NCBI GenBank assembly: GCA_947258875.1
Contig: CAMYKB010000004.1
Span: 4,179 to 38,323 of the forward strand
Origin: an uncultured Gammaproteobacteria bacterium
Lineage (GTDB): Bacteria > Pseudomonadota > Gammaproteobacteria > CAMYKB01
DNA: 34,145 bases
Direction: 5' to 3'
Part shown: piece by piece, positions 1 through 10,419 of the stretch
How positions within the stretch are numbered: the first letter of the stretch is position 1
Layout of the letters: each line of letters starts with the position of its first letter
Notes under the pieces: generated by a model
Seen by the model: the letters and a program-made list of their open reading frames with translations, nothing else
Database searches by the model: none
What the model was told of the DNA's origin: nothing
Position numbers and translations under genes: made by a program

Positions 1-133
1 ACGAACTAGTAAGGGAATGACGAACTAGTAAGGGAATGACGAACTAGTAAGGGAATGACGAACTAGTAAGGGAATGACGAACTAGTAAGGGAATGACGAG
101 GTGATAAAGGAACGACTAGGTGACAAGGGAATG
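1..133. repeat. 19-bp tandem repeat array, truncated by window edge
   Basis: Five identical 19-bp units (acgaactagtaagggaatg) lie at 1-19, 20-38, 39-57, 58-76 and 77-95. Two diverged units of the same length follow at 96-114 and 115-133, after which the pattern dissolves. The array starts exactly at base 1, so it probably continues to the left. The unit length is not a multiple of three and contains tag and taa, so it is not a coding repeat. There are no spacers, so it is not a CRISPR array. The core gggaatgacga resembles one arm of the common intergenic gggaatgacg-type repeats of proteobacteria; that resemblance is from memory. Confidence 0.97.
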
Positions 134-246
134 ATGAGTCAGGTTTGGAGCGATCGAATAACTTCGACTATGACAGAACCAGCCAGCATTAGGCTGTATG
201 TTGGCTGTTAAACAAAAAATTATGAACAAAATATTACAAACAAAAC
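134..246. other. non-coding leader upstream of corC
   Basis: No reading frame or RNA gene is recognisable between the repeat array and corC. The last 50 bases are AT-rich and could hold the corC promoter, but I see no hexamer pair with good spacing. An ATG at 222 is out of frame with corC. Confidence 0.5.
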
Positions 247-1104
247 ATGAACGAACAACCTGATTCCGCTACTTCACAGAAGGGCTGGTTGGAACGTCTC
301 AGCCATTTATTATTGGGTGAGCCGATGGACCGCGAGCAGTTGATCGATCTGCTGCGCAATGCACATCAACGCGAATTGCTCGATGTTGATGCGTTAAGCA
401 TGATTGAAGGCGTTATGCAGGTGTCCGAAATGCGGGTGCGCGATATCATGATCCCGCGTTCACAAATGGTAGTAGTTGATTCGAAGTTGGGTATCCAGTC
501 CATGTTGCCCCTCATCATCGAATCGGCGCACTCACGTTTTCCGGTAATCGGTGACAGCCGCGATGAAGTGCTTGGCATCTTGTTGGCCAAGGATTTGTTG
601 CGTTATTTCGTAAGCGAAAATGATGATGAGTTCGTGTTGGAAGATATTCTGCGTCCTGCGGTCATCGTGCCGGAGAGCAAGCGCCTCAATATCCTGCTGA
701 CCGAATTTCGTACCAGTCGTAATCACATGGCCATCGTAGTCGATGAGTATGGTGGGGTGTCCGGTCTGGTGACTATTGAGGATGTGCTGGAACAGATCGT
801 TGGTGATATTACCGATGAGCACGATATCGATGAAGATGCCTATATTTATAAACATTCTGAATCGCGATATTCGGTGAAGGCGCTGACGCCGATTGAGGAC
901 TTCAATGAGTATTTTGCCAGCGATTACAGTAATGAGGAATTCGATACCATCGGTGGTCTGGTGCTCAGCCGTTTTGGACATCTGCCCAAACGTGGTGAAA
1001 TGGTAACTATAGACCGTTTCCGTTTTGAGGTACTGCGTGCGGACAATCGACGCATATATTTATTGAGGATGGAGATTACTCCTGACTCGACTGCTTCGTC
1101 CTGA
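247..1104 (+). CDS. corC: CorC/HlyC-family CBS-domain protein (magnesium/cobalt efflux)
   Basis: This is a 285-residue soluble protein with two CBS domains (about 62-120 and 128-190) and a C-terminal CorC_HlyC transporter-associated domain (about 205-275). Family-typical motifs are [11 protein letters not shown] (64-74) and [16 protein letters not shown] (164-179). The E. coli homologue (YbeX/CorC) is linked to magnesium/cobalt resistance and ribosome maturation; the biochemical role is less settled than the name suggests. It ends 14 bases before lnt, the same corC-lnt pair as in E. coli, so co-transcription is likely. In E. coli ybeZ and ybeY lie upstream; here the upstream sequence is a tandem repeat. 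The ATG start has no strong ribosome-binding site. Confidence 0.93.
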   Translation: MNEQPDSATSQKGWLERLSHLLLGEPMDREQLIDLLRNAHQRELLDVDALSMIEGVMQVSEMRVRDIMIPRSQMVVVDSKLGIQSMLPLIIESAHSRFPVIGDSRDEVLGILLAKDLLRYFVSENDDEFVLEDILRPAVIVPESKRLNILLTEFRTSRNHMAIVVDEYGGVSGLVTIEDVLEQIVGDITDEHDIDEDAYIYKHSESRYSVKALTPIEDFNEYFASDYSNEEFDTIGGLVLSRFGHLPKRGEMVTIDRFRFEVLRADNRRIYLLRMEITPDSTASS

Positions 1105-1118
1105 AGGCTCGCTCACGC

Positions 1119-2657
1119 ATGCCGATATCAACGGTAGCTCACAAGCTGCGTGATTTGTTCGATACGCGCCCTGCGCTGAAATATACTGTTTCATTTATAT
1201 CTGGTACGTTGCTGGTGCTTGCATTTGCGCCGTTCGCGCTGCGTATTTTCAGCATCATCGCACCTGCAATCCTGTTTCTTGTTTGGCTACGGTGTAAGCC
1301 GCGACAGGCCTTCTGGTGTGGTTACTGGTTTGGGCTGGGCTATTTTGGCTTCGGCGTATCCTGGGTATTCCATAGTATCTTTGTATTTGGTGCGGCGCCT
1401 TTCTGGCTGGCGCTGATCATCACAGCATTGTTTGTACTGTTTCTCGCATTGTTTCCGGCGTTGACCGGATGGTTGGTGAATCGCTATATGGCGGGTGGTG
1501 CCGTGCTACGCCTCGCGTTGCTTTACCCGACGATATGGGTGCTGCTTGAGTGGGTGCGGGGTTGGATACTGACCGGATTTCCCTGGTTACAACTGGGGCA
1601 GGCGCATGTCGATACCCCGTTGGCGAATATAATGCCGGTTGCGGGCGCCTTGTCTGCGGGCTGGTTGTCGTTGTTATTGTCGGGTTTGTTTGTTTTATTG
1701 TTAGTGTTGCCTGGGAAGCGCCGGTTTATAGTCTTAGGTACAGCGATGATGATTGCCATGGTCTGTATCGGGCTGGGAAAAATCAACTGGACTGCGCCAT
1801 CAGGTGCTGCGATCACGGCCAGCCTTGTTCAGGGGAATATCGCCCAGGACGTCAAATGGCAGAAAGGTCAGCGGGTCGCCACCATGCAATTGTACCGTGA
1901 TATGACGCGCGCGCATTGGGGTAGTGACTTGATAGTCTGGCCGGAAACGGCAATACCTGCCTACTATCATCACGTCGATGAGCCGTTCTTGCAACCGTTA
2001 CGTGAGGAAGCGCGCCAGCATGGTAGCGAGTTGCTGGTGGGTTTATTCTACCTCGATAAGCAAACCGAGCAGGGATACAACAGCCTCGTTGCGCTCGGCG
2101 ATGAGGTGGCGGTGTATCACAAACGTCACTTGGTGCCTTTTGGTGAATACATGCCGTTCAGGTGGTTACTGGACTGGCTCAAAGACATGTTGATTATTCC
2201 CATGTCGGATTTGAGCGCAGGAGAGGGTAAACCCGTGCTCGAATTAAAGTCTATTAAGGCCGGTATCTCGATCTGTTACGAGGATGCCTATGGTAATGAA
2301 GTCATCGACGCTCTGCCGCAAGCCGATATGCTGGTAAATGTCAGTAACGATGCCTGGTTTGGTGATTCTCTGGCACCACACCAGCATCTTGAGATTGCAC
2401 GTTTGCGCGCGCTGGAAAGCGGCCGTTATCTGTTGCGCGCCACCAATACCGGTATCTCGGCTATTATTGACCACAAGGGCAGGGTCATTGAACGCTCGCC
2501 CCAGTTTGAACGCCATGTGCTGACAGCCAAAGCAGTGCCGCGGCAGGGGCTTACTCCCTACGCGCGCGTGGGTAATTGGGGTATCGTACTGACGTTAGTG
2601 GTTCTGTTATCGATTACAGGCGTGCTGTTTGGGTTTCGGAGAAGACATGGTCTATAA
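1119..2657 (+). CDS. lnt: apolipoprotein N-acyltransferase Lnt
   Basis: This 512-residue inner-membrane enzyme adds the third acyl chain to the N-terminal cysteine of lipoproteins, which is needed for Lol export to the outer membrane. The N-terminal half (about 20-230) is a run of hydrophobic segments, followed by a periplasmic nitrilase-fold domain and a final membrane helix near 487-505. The catalytic triad is visible: E276 in WPETAIP, K335 in VYHKRHLVPFGEYMPF and C386 in GISICYEDAYG, closely matching E. coli E267/K335/C387. Its length matches E. coli Lnt (512). It follows corC by 14 bases. The stop codon overlaps a good -10 box that probably serves the next gene. The lipoproteins LptE and the DUF4398 protein in this window would be substrates. 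Confidence 0.97.
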   Translation: MPISTVAHKLRDLFDTRPALKYTVSFISGTLLVLAFAPFALRIFSIIAPAILFLVWLRCKPRQAFWCGYWFGLGYFGFGVSWVFHSIFVFGAAPFWLALIITALFVLFLALFPALTGWLVNRYMAGGAVLRLALLYPTIWVLLEWVRGWILTGFPWLQLGQAHVDTPLANIMPVAGALSAGWLSLLLSGLFVLLLVLPGKRRFIVLGTAMMIAMVCIGLGKINWTAPSGAAITASLVQGNIAQDVKWQKGQRVATMQLYRDMTRAHWGSDLIVWPETAIPAYYHHVDEPFLQPLREEARQHGSELLVGLFYLDKQTEQGYNSLVALGDEVAVYHKRHLVPFGEYMPFRWLLDWLKDMLIIPMSDLSAGEGKPVLELKSIKAGISICYEDAYGNEVIDALPQADMLVNVSNDAWFGDSLAPHQHLEIARLRALESGRYLLRATNTGISAIIDHKGRVIERSPQFERHVLTAKAVPRQGLTPYARVGNWGIVLTLVVLLSITGVLFGFRRRHGL

Positions 2658-2658
2658 T
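2629..2658 (+). promoter_or_regulatory. predicted sigma70 promoter for manC
   Basis: A perfect TATAAT lies at 2653-2658 and overlaps the lnt stop codon. TTGGGT at 2629-2634 sits 18 bases upstream as a moderate -35. The predicted transcript would begin near 2665, about 65 bases before the manC ATG, so manC may be expressed independently of corC-lnt. Confidence 0.45.
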
Positions 2659-2730
2659 TTAAAGGATATAGTGCGGCTACAGGGATAGTTGTCACCTGAC
2701 ATTACCATCAGGCAAAAAAAGGATTACGCA

Positions 2731-4185
2731 ATGTCACAATCAATTGATACATCCGCGATCACACCTGTTATTTTATCCGGCGGTTCCGGGACGAGGTTGT
2801 GGCCTATGTCGCGGCAACTCTATCCCAAGCAATTTATTCCCCTGACGGGCGAGTCCAGTTTATTTCAGCAAACTATCCAACGCCTGGAAGGCATGGGGTG
2901 CCATGCACCGATCGTGGTGTGTAATAACGAACACCGTTTTATGGCTGCAGAGCAACTGCGCCAGGCCGGTGTTGAGCAAGGTTGTGTCATGCTTGAACCG
3001 ATGGCACGCAATACGGCGCCTGCCATCGCAGTGGCAGCCTTACAGGCTATGGAGGATTCCAAAGATGCGGTGTTGCTGGTATTACCTGCAGATCACCTCA
3101 TTCATGATGAAGCTGCATTTCATGCTGCTATTCAGGACGGTGTAAAAGCCACTGCATCGGGTGCCTTGATCACCTTTGGTGTGGTACCGGACCGACCTGA
3201 AACCGGCTATGGCTACATTCGGCAGGGCGCGGTTGCTGAGATAAACGGCTTGCAGGGAAGTCTCTATGCTGTGGATGCCTTCGTGGAAAAACCCGATCAA
3301 AAAACGGCGCAGGACTATATCGTGTCTGGAGAGTATCTCTGGAACAGCGGCATGTTCATGTTCAGGGCAGCTGATTACCTTGCTGACTTAAAGGTGCATG
3401 CACCGGAAATCTATGAGGCTTGTGTGCTGGCCTTTGAAAGACGCAGCAAGGACCTGGACTTTGTGCGTCTGGATAAGGATGCCTTCGCTGTGTCACCGGG
3501 CAATTCCATTGATTATGCGGTGATGGAAAAAACCAGCCGGGCAATGGTGTTGCCGTTACGGGCGGGTTGGAACGACGTGGGTTCCTGGCATTCGCTGTGG
3601 GATGCGGAGAGTATAGAAACTGAGGATAATGTCACCATCGGCGATGTCATGGCAGAAGATTGCCGGGGTTGTTATATCAATGCCAACCACCGTCTGGTTG
3701 CAGCCGTAGGCATGAATGATTATGTTATCGTTGAAACCGCCGATGCCGTATTGGTGACGCCACGTGGACGCTCACAGGATGTGCGTAAGATTGTCGATCA
3801 GTTAAAGGATGCCGAGCGTGATGAGATCATGCTGCATCGTAAGGTCTACCGTCCCTGGGGGGCGTATGAAGGCATCGATTCGGCCGATCGTTTCCAGGTT
3901 AAGCGCATTACCGTTAAGCCGGGTCAAAGTCTTTCGCTACAGATGCATCATCATCGTGCCGAGCACTGGATTATTGTCAGAGGCACCGCCAGGATCACAC
4001 GCGACGATGAGGTCTATATGTTGAGTGAGAACGAATCGACGTACATCCCGATAGGCGCCAGGCACCGTCTGGAAAATCCCGGCATGATTCCACTGGAAAT
4101 GATAGAGGTGCAGTCAGGCGCCTACCTCGGTGAAGACGATATCGTGCGATTCGAGGATAACTACGGAAGAAAAGGCAGTTCTTAG
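2731..4185 (+). CDS. manC: mannose-1-phosphate guanylyltransferase / mannose-6-phosphate isomerase (type II)
   Basis: This 484-residue two-domain enzyme, of the AlgA/ManC/XanB type, makes GDP-mannose for exopolysaccharide or O-antigen. The N-terminal nucleotidyltransferase shows LSGGSGTRLWPMSRQLYPKQ (about 15-34), then FVEKP and YLWNSGMFMF. The C-terminal cupin isomerase domain starts around RPWGAYEGID and contains QMHHHRAEHWIIVRGTA, whose His and Glu residues bind metal. I chose ATG 2731 over an upstream in-frame TTG (2689) because AAAAAAGGA lies just upstream and the protein then starts like its family. No sugar-nucleotide or glycosyltransferase genes flank it. The only polysaccharide-related neighbour is the Wzz-like gene at 4934-6187. 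The symbol manC is used for the family; algA or cpsB could equally apply. Confidence 0.94.
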   Translation: MSQSIDTSAITPVILSGGSGTRLWPMSRQLYPKQFIPLTGESSLFQQTIQRLEGMGCHAPIVVCNNEHRFMAAEQLRQAGVEQGCVMLEPMARNTAPAIAVAALQAMEDSKDAVLLVLPADHLIHDEAAFHAAIQDGVKATASGALITFGVVPDRPETGYGYIRQGAVAEINGLQGSLYAVDAFVEKPDQKTAQDYIVSGEYLWNSGMFMFRAADYLADLKVHAPEIYEACVLAFERRSKDLDFVRLDKDAFAVSPGNSIDYAVMEKTSRAMVLPLRAGWNDVGSWHSLWDAESIETEDNVTIGDVMAEDCRGCYINANHRLVAAVGMNDYVIVETADAVLVTPRGRSQDVRKIVDQLKDAERDEIMLHRKVYRPWGAYEGIDSADRFQVKRITVKPGQSLSLQMHHHRAEHWIIVRGTARITRDDEVYMLSENESTYIPIGARHRLENPGMIPLEMIEVQSGAYLGEDDIVRFEDNYGRKGSS

Positions 4186-4223
4186 GTTTGAATTTTTAGT
4201 TTTTAATTGGGTGGGTTTTGTAG

Positions 4224-4250
4224 GATGGGTGGAGCGCAGCGTAACCCATC
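4224..4250. repeat. interspersed palindromic repeat (GATGGGT...ACCCATC)
   Basis: GATGGGT (4224-4230) and ACCCATC (4244-4250) form a 7-bp inverted repeat around ggagcgcagcgta. The whole block (taggatgggtggagcgcagc followed by gtaacccatc) matches from memory a very common intergenic repeat of gammaproteobacteria, often mistranslated as peptides reading GWVERS.THH. A spurious 69-codon frame across here does contain VGWVERSVTHH. Confidence 0.75.
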
Positions 4251-4294
4251 ATTCAAACTGGTCTTTGGCGCACACAAATACCATCTTGTTTCGC

Positions 4295-4318
4295 GTTCCC
4301 ACGCTGGAGCCTGGGAAC
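4295..4318. repeat. interspersed palindromic repeat (GTTCCCA...TGGGAAC)
   Basis: GTTCCCA (4295-4301) and TGGGAAC (4312-4318) are perfect inverted repeats. The internal GCT/AGC also pairs, leaving one C-C mismatch. The sequence corresponds to the widespread gttcccacgctccagcgtgggaac family as I recall it. It could fold in RNA and help end transcription from either convergent gene, but there is no adjacent T run of terminator quality. Confidence 0.7.
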
Positions 4319-4347
4319 CAGAAAAAAGTATTGTATTAATGTCTTTC

Positions 4348-4376
4348 CTGGCGGCCTTTGCGTCTTTGCGGTAAAA
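4348..4376. repeat. interspersed repeat remnant (tttgcgtctttgcggtaaaa type)
   Basis: ggcggcctttgcgtctttgc followed by ggtaaaa resembles a third common intergenic repeat family (accgcaaagacgcaaagg on the other strand) seen in many environmental proteobacterial genomes. It contains the direct repeat ctttgcg/ctttgcg. The assignment is by memory of the motif only. Confidence 0.5.
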
Positions 4377-4396
4377 GTTATTTTGTTACCTTCAGG

Positions 4397-4909
4397 CTAA
4401 ACTTTGGCACGCTTAAACTCGGTTTTGTGGCATTTTGGGCAGGGTGGAATATGCCCGGGTTTTGTGAATTGCAACTGCTCACCGCAATGTTTGCACACCA
4501 GTGCGCCGGGCCCTGTGATTTCGCCAGTACGATAACTGTTGGCTTGCTGTGCGCGATTCGCGAGATTAGATAGTTCCACGCGGGTCTTATCCGCAACCTG
4601 TAGCATCAGGTCCAGTAGGTTAGCCTCGATCAGGTCAATGTCGATACGCAACCAGTTCTTGAATTCGGATCCGGAAGTATTGAGGTGCTCGGCGATATCT
4701 GTGATATCACGTTTAATATAGTCGCCCAGTTTTTCGGCCTCTTCGCTGCTGATTTCGCCTAATTCCACGGCCTTGTCGCGCGCCACCTTGATGGCGTGCT
4801 CCAGTGTTGGTCGGGTTTTCTCTTCAGCGGCCTCAAAGGTATGTTTCACGCGTTCCAGTATGCTGTGATAGCTGCGCGCCGTGTGTTCCGTATGCTCTTT
4901 TTTGGTCAT
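4397..4909 (-). CDS. YbeL-like zinc-ribbon protein (DUF1451)
   Basis: This 170-residue protein has a charged, helical N-terminal part and a C-terminal zinc ribbon with Cys pairs CKHC (139-142) and CPKC (157-160). The stretch TGEITGPGALVCKHCGEQL closely resembles the C-terminus of E. coli YbeL, whose gene is also next to leuS. The function is unknown. It is read from the same strand as the Wzz-like gene, 24 bases downstream of that gene's stop, so the two may be co-transcribed. The ribosome-binding site is weak. It ends convergently with manC across the repeat-rich junction. Confidence 0.87.
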   Translation of the reverse strand: MTKKEHTEHTARSYHSILERVKHTFEAAEEKTRPTLEHAIKVARDKAVELGEISSEEAEKLGDYIKRDITDIAEHLNTSGSEFKNWLRIDIDLIEANLLDLMLQVADKTRVELSNLANRAQQANSYRTGEITGPGALVCKHCGEQLQFTKPGHIPPCPKCHKTEFKRAKV

Positions 4910-4933
4910 ATCAATATATCCAGGTATGCACGA

Positions 4934-6187
4934 TCATGCTGCTTCGTCTGCCAGCCGTTGTTTTAGCTTTCTGGAAATCTCGAGATAGATCACGGCGGCA
5001 AAGGCAGCAAATAACCCGAGAACCAGGCCTGCCAGCAGAAACAACTTCTTGTTGGTGATGTCCTGGATGGAGCGCGACGGTCCGGCCAAAATCCGTGTAG
5101 GGACGATACCTTCAATCTGCGCCTTGATTTGCGCGATGGATTGCTCCTGCTTTGCAATATTAATATCGCGCTCGTATTTAAGTTTGGTGTCTTTGGTATC
5201 AAGATTGGCCAGTTTATCTGAGGCGATGATGATATCGGTACCCAGTTTTTGCTCACGGGTGACCAGCTCGACATTAATCTTTTCGATTTCAGTGGTTCTC
5301 TGGTTGTTAAGGCGTAAGCGTTCTCCATCAAGCAGCATGAGTGTCATGGCGGATGAGGCTTCGCCAGTCCTTTTAACGGCTTGTTCGCGCTGCTTGTCGA
5401 GCCGTTGCGTCAGTTCCTCGATTTCTTTCAGACGCGATTCCGCTAGCTGGTTCTGCTTTTTCAATAATGATTTTTGAAATTCCAGGTTCTTGATCTCAAG
5501 GCCGAAAGATTTCTTTTCCTGCTGGATATCTTTTAGATCTGATTTGGCTTTTTCAATATTAATATTGGTTTTTTGTAGTTCGAGATTGAACAGGTCATCG
5601 TTTTTCAGTTCCAATAATTTTACTTTTGCCTCATAAAGCCCTGCCTCGAGTTTTGATTTTTCGATATTGATGCGTTGCCGATGATCAGTGAGCAATTGGT
5701 TCGCAACCTGTTGTTGTAATCCGGTTACCAGCTCTTCTTTGTCTTGAATGGCTGCACTGCTGAGGACAATGATATTACTCTTTTTGGGGCTGCTCACTTT
5801 TATAAGATCAGTAGAGATGTCGTCATTGGTTGTTGCGGCGTCGTGCAATACCGTGGGGACGTAGCCTTGTGTCAGTTTGGCGACAACGGCATCTGCGGGT
5901 TCGAGCAGCTCGTTATTGGATAGCAGTCCTAGTTCAAAACGTGTTGTATAATTGTATTTTGATGATATTAACAATGCGGCCAACAGGCTCAGCAGCACCG
6001 GCACCACGAACGCAATCAGCATAACCTTTTTGTGTTTGACGAACACCACCAACAGATCCAGTAGGTCGATTTCATCCTCCATGGCATAATCCGGGATGGT
6101 GTTGATACTGTCTGGGCCTGATGAGCGACGCTGGCTCTCTTCAGTGCTACGCTTGATATGTTCGATATCGGGTTTACTGGCTGACAT
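4934..6187 (-). CDS. Wzz/FepE/Etk N-terminal domain protein (polysaccharide chain-length regulator-like)
   Basis: This 417-residue protein has the polysaccharide co-polymerase plan: a cytoplasmic N-terminus, TM1 at about 54-75, a long charged periplasmic coiled coil (about 150-340, rich in E/K/Q), and a C-terminal TM near 390-412 (LFLLAGLVLGLFAAFAAVIY) ending in a short basic tail. An EIDLLDLLVVFVKHKK motif precedes TM1, as in Wzz proteins. Wzz proteins set O-antigen or exopolysaccharide chain length with a Wzy polymerase; no wzy, wzx or glycosyltransferase is nearby, so the target polymer is unknown. There is no C-terminal tyrosine-kinase domain. I chose ATG 6187, preceded by AAGGA, over an in-frame ATG 66 bases upstream. 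It is probably transcribed with the YbeL-like gene. Confidence 0.82.
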   Translation of the reverse strand: MSASKPDIEHIKRSTEESQRRSSGPDSINTIPDYAMEDEIDLLDLLVVFVKHKKVMLIAFVVPVLLSLLAALLISSKYNYTTRFELGLLSNNELLEPADAVVAKLTQGYVPTVLHDAATTNDDISTDLIKVSSPKKSNIIVLSSAAIQDKEELVTGLQQQVANQLLTDHRQRINIEKSKLEAGLYEAKVKLLELKNDDLFNLELQKTNINIEKAKSDLKDIQQEKKSFGLEIKNLEFQKSLLKKQNQLAESRLKEIEELTQRLDKQREQAVKRTGEASSAMTLMLLDGERLRLNNQRTTEIEKINVELVTREQKLGTDIIIASDKLANLDTKDTKLKYERDINIAKQEQSIAQIKAQIEGIVPTRILAGPSRSIQDITNKKLFLLAGLVLGLFAAFAAVIYLEISRKLKQRLADEAA

Positions 6188-6327
6188 TCTGGGTCCTTGG
6201 GTAACTGAAATTATTCTATCCTGAGCCGAAGCGTACAGCCTGATCCTGGGCAACCCGGTAGCTGTAGTACAGATTGTAACCGAAGAGTCCTTCCCCTATA
6301 AGTCTATAGGCCCATTTTATTGATCTG

Positions 6328-6356
6328 TTGGGATTTATTGTCTTCATCTATACAAT
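6328..6356 (+). promoter_or_regulatory. predicted sigma70 promoter for leuS
   Basis: TTGGGA (6328-6333), a 17-base spacer and TACAAT (6351-6356) give a plausible promoter with a start near 6363, about 55 bases before the leuS ATG. A small inverted repeat, CCTATA (6295-6300) and TATAGG (6305-6310), lies just upstream in the divergent region. I see no leucine leader peptide or T-box structure. Confidence 0.45.
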
Positions 6357-6407
6357 GTGCAGGCTTAAGAGCGGGGTCGGCGCTACGATTCCCGGAATAT
6401 CAACTAA

Positions 6408-8873
<2,466 letters not shown>

Positions 8874-8905
8874 GCGCGTGGCTTGCAAGTAACGTGCATA
8901 CATAA

Positions 8906-9430
8906 ATGAATAATCAATATTCACCAATACGTCCCGCATTATTGATGCTGTCAGCGGTATGTTTATTGGCGATCAGTGCTTGCGGTTTTCACATGCGTGG
9001 TGCCACGCGCTTGCCCGCAGTCGTATCGGCAATTTATATCTCCGGGCTGGATACGAATGGCGCGTTTGCTGTTGATCTCAAACGACAGCTAAAAGTCAAT
9101 GGGGTGAAGGCCGTTGAGCAGGCCAAGGCGACCTCAGTCCTGAAGATTACCCGCAGGGAGCAGGGCCGTCGTGTCCTCACAGTAGGGCAGGATGGCAAAG
9201 TGCGCGAATACGAGTTGTATCTGCTCATCTCCTTCGAGGTCAATTCCCGGGAGGGCAGTAGCCTGTTGGAGAACCAGACCATCAATCTTAGCCGTGATTT
9301 CATCTTTGATCAGGATGATGTATTGGGCAAAGCCGCAGAACAGGAACTGATCTACGATGACATGAACAGTGATGCGGTGCGGCTGATTATTTATCGTCTG
9401 CAGGCGATTTCGGGAACTGAAGGTCGATAA
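8906..9430 (+). CDS. lptE: LPS-assembly lipoprotein LptE
   Basis: This 174-residue outer-membrane lipoprotein plugs the LptD barrel during LPS insertion. It has a lipoprotein signal peptide with lipobox ISAC (Cys26) followed by GFHMRG, the hallmark start of mature LptE. The region FDQDDVLGKAAEQELIYDDM near the C-terminus is also family-typical. The residues after the Cys (G, F) do not include an Asp, so the protein should be sorted to the outer membrane. It follows leuS. In the usual arrangement holA would come next, but here two genes on the other strand intervene and holA is 3.7 kb away. Confidence 0.95.
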   Translation: MNNQYSPIRPALLMLSAVCLLAISACGFHMRGATRLPAVVSAIYISGLDTNGAFAVDLKRQLKVNGVKAVEQAKATSVLKITRREQGRRVLTVGQDGKVREYELYLLISFEVNSREGSSLLENQTINLSRDFIFDQDDVLGKAAEQELIYDDMNSDAVRLIIYRLQAISGTEGR

Positions 9431-9456
9431 GCATGTCCGGCAAATGGCTGCGTGCT

Positions 9457-10350
9457 TCAGTCAGTGTCATGTGCCACAGCATGAGCAGCAATGACTTTGG
9501 CTATAGCCGCTGAATCGAGTTCACCATCCCCCAACTCAATGAGTTCGTCGAGATAAGCCTGCGCTTGCAGTGCGCCTTGCAATTTCAGTCCCAGTGCTTC
9601 GGCGGTTTCGTTGACGATGCGCATGTCTTTTTGATGTAACTTGACCTTAAAGCCCGGCGTATACTCGTCCCGCAGGATACGTTGTCCGTGGATTTCAAGT
9701 ATCTTGCTGCCAGCAAAGCCGCCCAGTAATGCCTCACGTACGCTGGCGGCATCAACCCCGGCGGTTTTGGCGAGTAGCAGGGCTTCGCTGACTGCTGCAA
9801 TAGTACCTGCCACCACGATTTGGTTGCAGGCCTTGGTGATTTGTCCGGCGCCATGATCGCCGATGTGTACAATATTCTTCCCCATACATTCAAATAATGG
9901 ACGTACCCTTTCGAAGCTGGCGAGTTTGCCGCCGACCATGATCGAAAGCGTACCTGCGATGGCGCCCTTGTCGCCACCCGAAACAGGAGCATCCAGCATT
10001 TCAATGCCTTTATCAGCCAACTTGTTGGCAAGTTCGATGGTCCGCGTGGGCGAGATGGTGCTCATATCGACCACAATGTCTCCGGGCTCCGCGCCCTGTA
10101 TGATGCCGGAATCGCCTGTAATGACCTCTTCGACATCGGGGGTATCGGAGACAATCGTGAATATGATGGCGCACTGTTTGCCAACTTCAGCAGGACTGCC
10201 GCAGAGCTTGGCGCCGGCATCGGCAAGCGGTTGGGCGGCCTCAGGGCGGCGTGCGTAAACTGCCAGAGAATAACCGGCCTTGATAAGATTCAGTGCCATT
10301 GGCTGGCCCATGATGCCCGGCCCGATAAAGCCGACAAGTGGTTTGTTCAT
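9457..10350 (-). CDS. NAD(P)-dependent beta-hydroxyacid dehydrogenase (GarR/GlxR type)
   Basis: This 297-residue enzyme belongs to the 3-hydroxyisobutyrate dehydrogenase / tartronate semialdehyde reductase family. It has an N-terminal Rossmann motif GFIGPGIMGQPMALNL (7-22), substrate loop DAPVSGGDKGAIAGTLS (120-136) and catalytic Lys in GAGQITKACNQ (K173). The best guess is 2-hydroxy-3-oxopropionate reductase, but the substrate cannot be fixed from sequence; succinic-semialdehyde or glyoxylate reductase relatives share these motifs. No glycerate kinase, hyi or gcl gene is nearby. ATG 10350 is preferred to a TTG two codons earlier; GGGGA lies upstream. It is read towards lptE and is downstream of the DUF1631 gene on the same strand, separated by a strong hairpin. 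Confidence 0.85.
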   Translation of the reverse strand: MNKPLVGFIGPGIMGQPMALNLIKAGYSLAVYARRPEAAQPLADAGAKLCGSPAEVGKQCAIIFTIVSDTPDVEEVITGDSGIIQGAEPGDIVVDMSTISPTRTIELANKLADKGIEMLDAPVSGGDKGAIAGTLSIMVGGKLASFERVRPLFECMGKNIVHIGDHGAGQITKACNQIVVAGTIAAVSEALLLAKTAGVDAASVREALLGGFAGSKILEIHGQRILRDEYTPGFKVKLHQKDMRIVNETAEALGLKLQGALQAQAYLDELIELGDGELDSAAIAKVIAAHAVAHDTD

Positions 10351-10419
10351 ATGCAAGATCCCCGTCGCATGATCCTGACAACCATGTTTTTGTTGTATAT
10401 CCGCGTGAAGGTAACAGAC

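Noticed and set aside
1-133. Possible CRISPR array
   Set aside because: Units are directly adjacent with no spacers, only 19 bp long, and no cas genes are present.
2698-2715. Terminator after lnt (CCTGA...TCAGG)
   Set aside because: The stem is only 5 bp and is followed by A residues, not T, on the plus strand; on the minus strand no T run follows either.
4130-4339. 69-codon plus-strand frame after manC
   Set aside because: It overlaps the end of manC and reads through two interspersed repeats (VGWVERSVTHH, RVPTLEPGNQ), a typical repeat-derived false gene.
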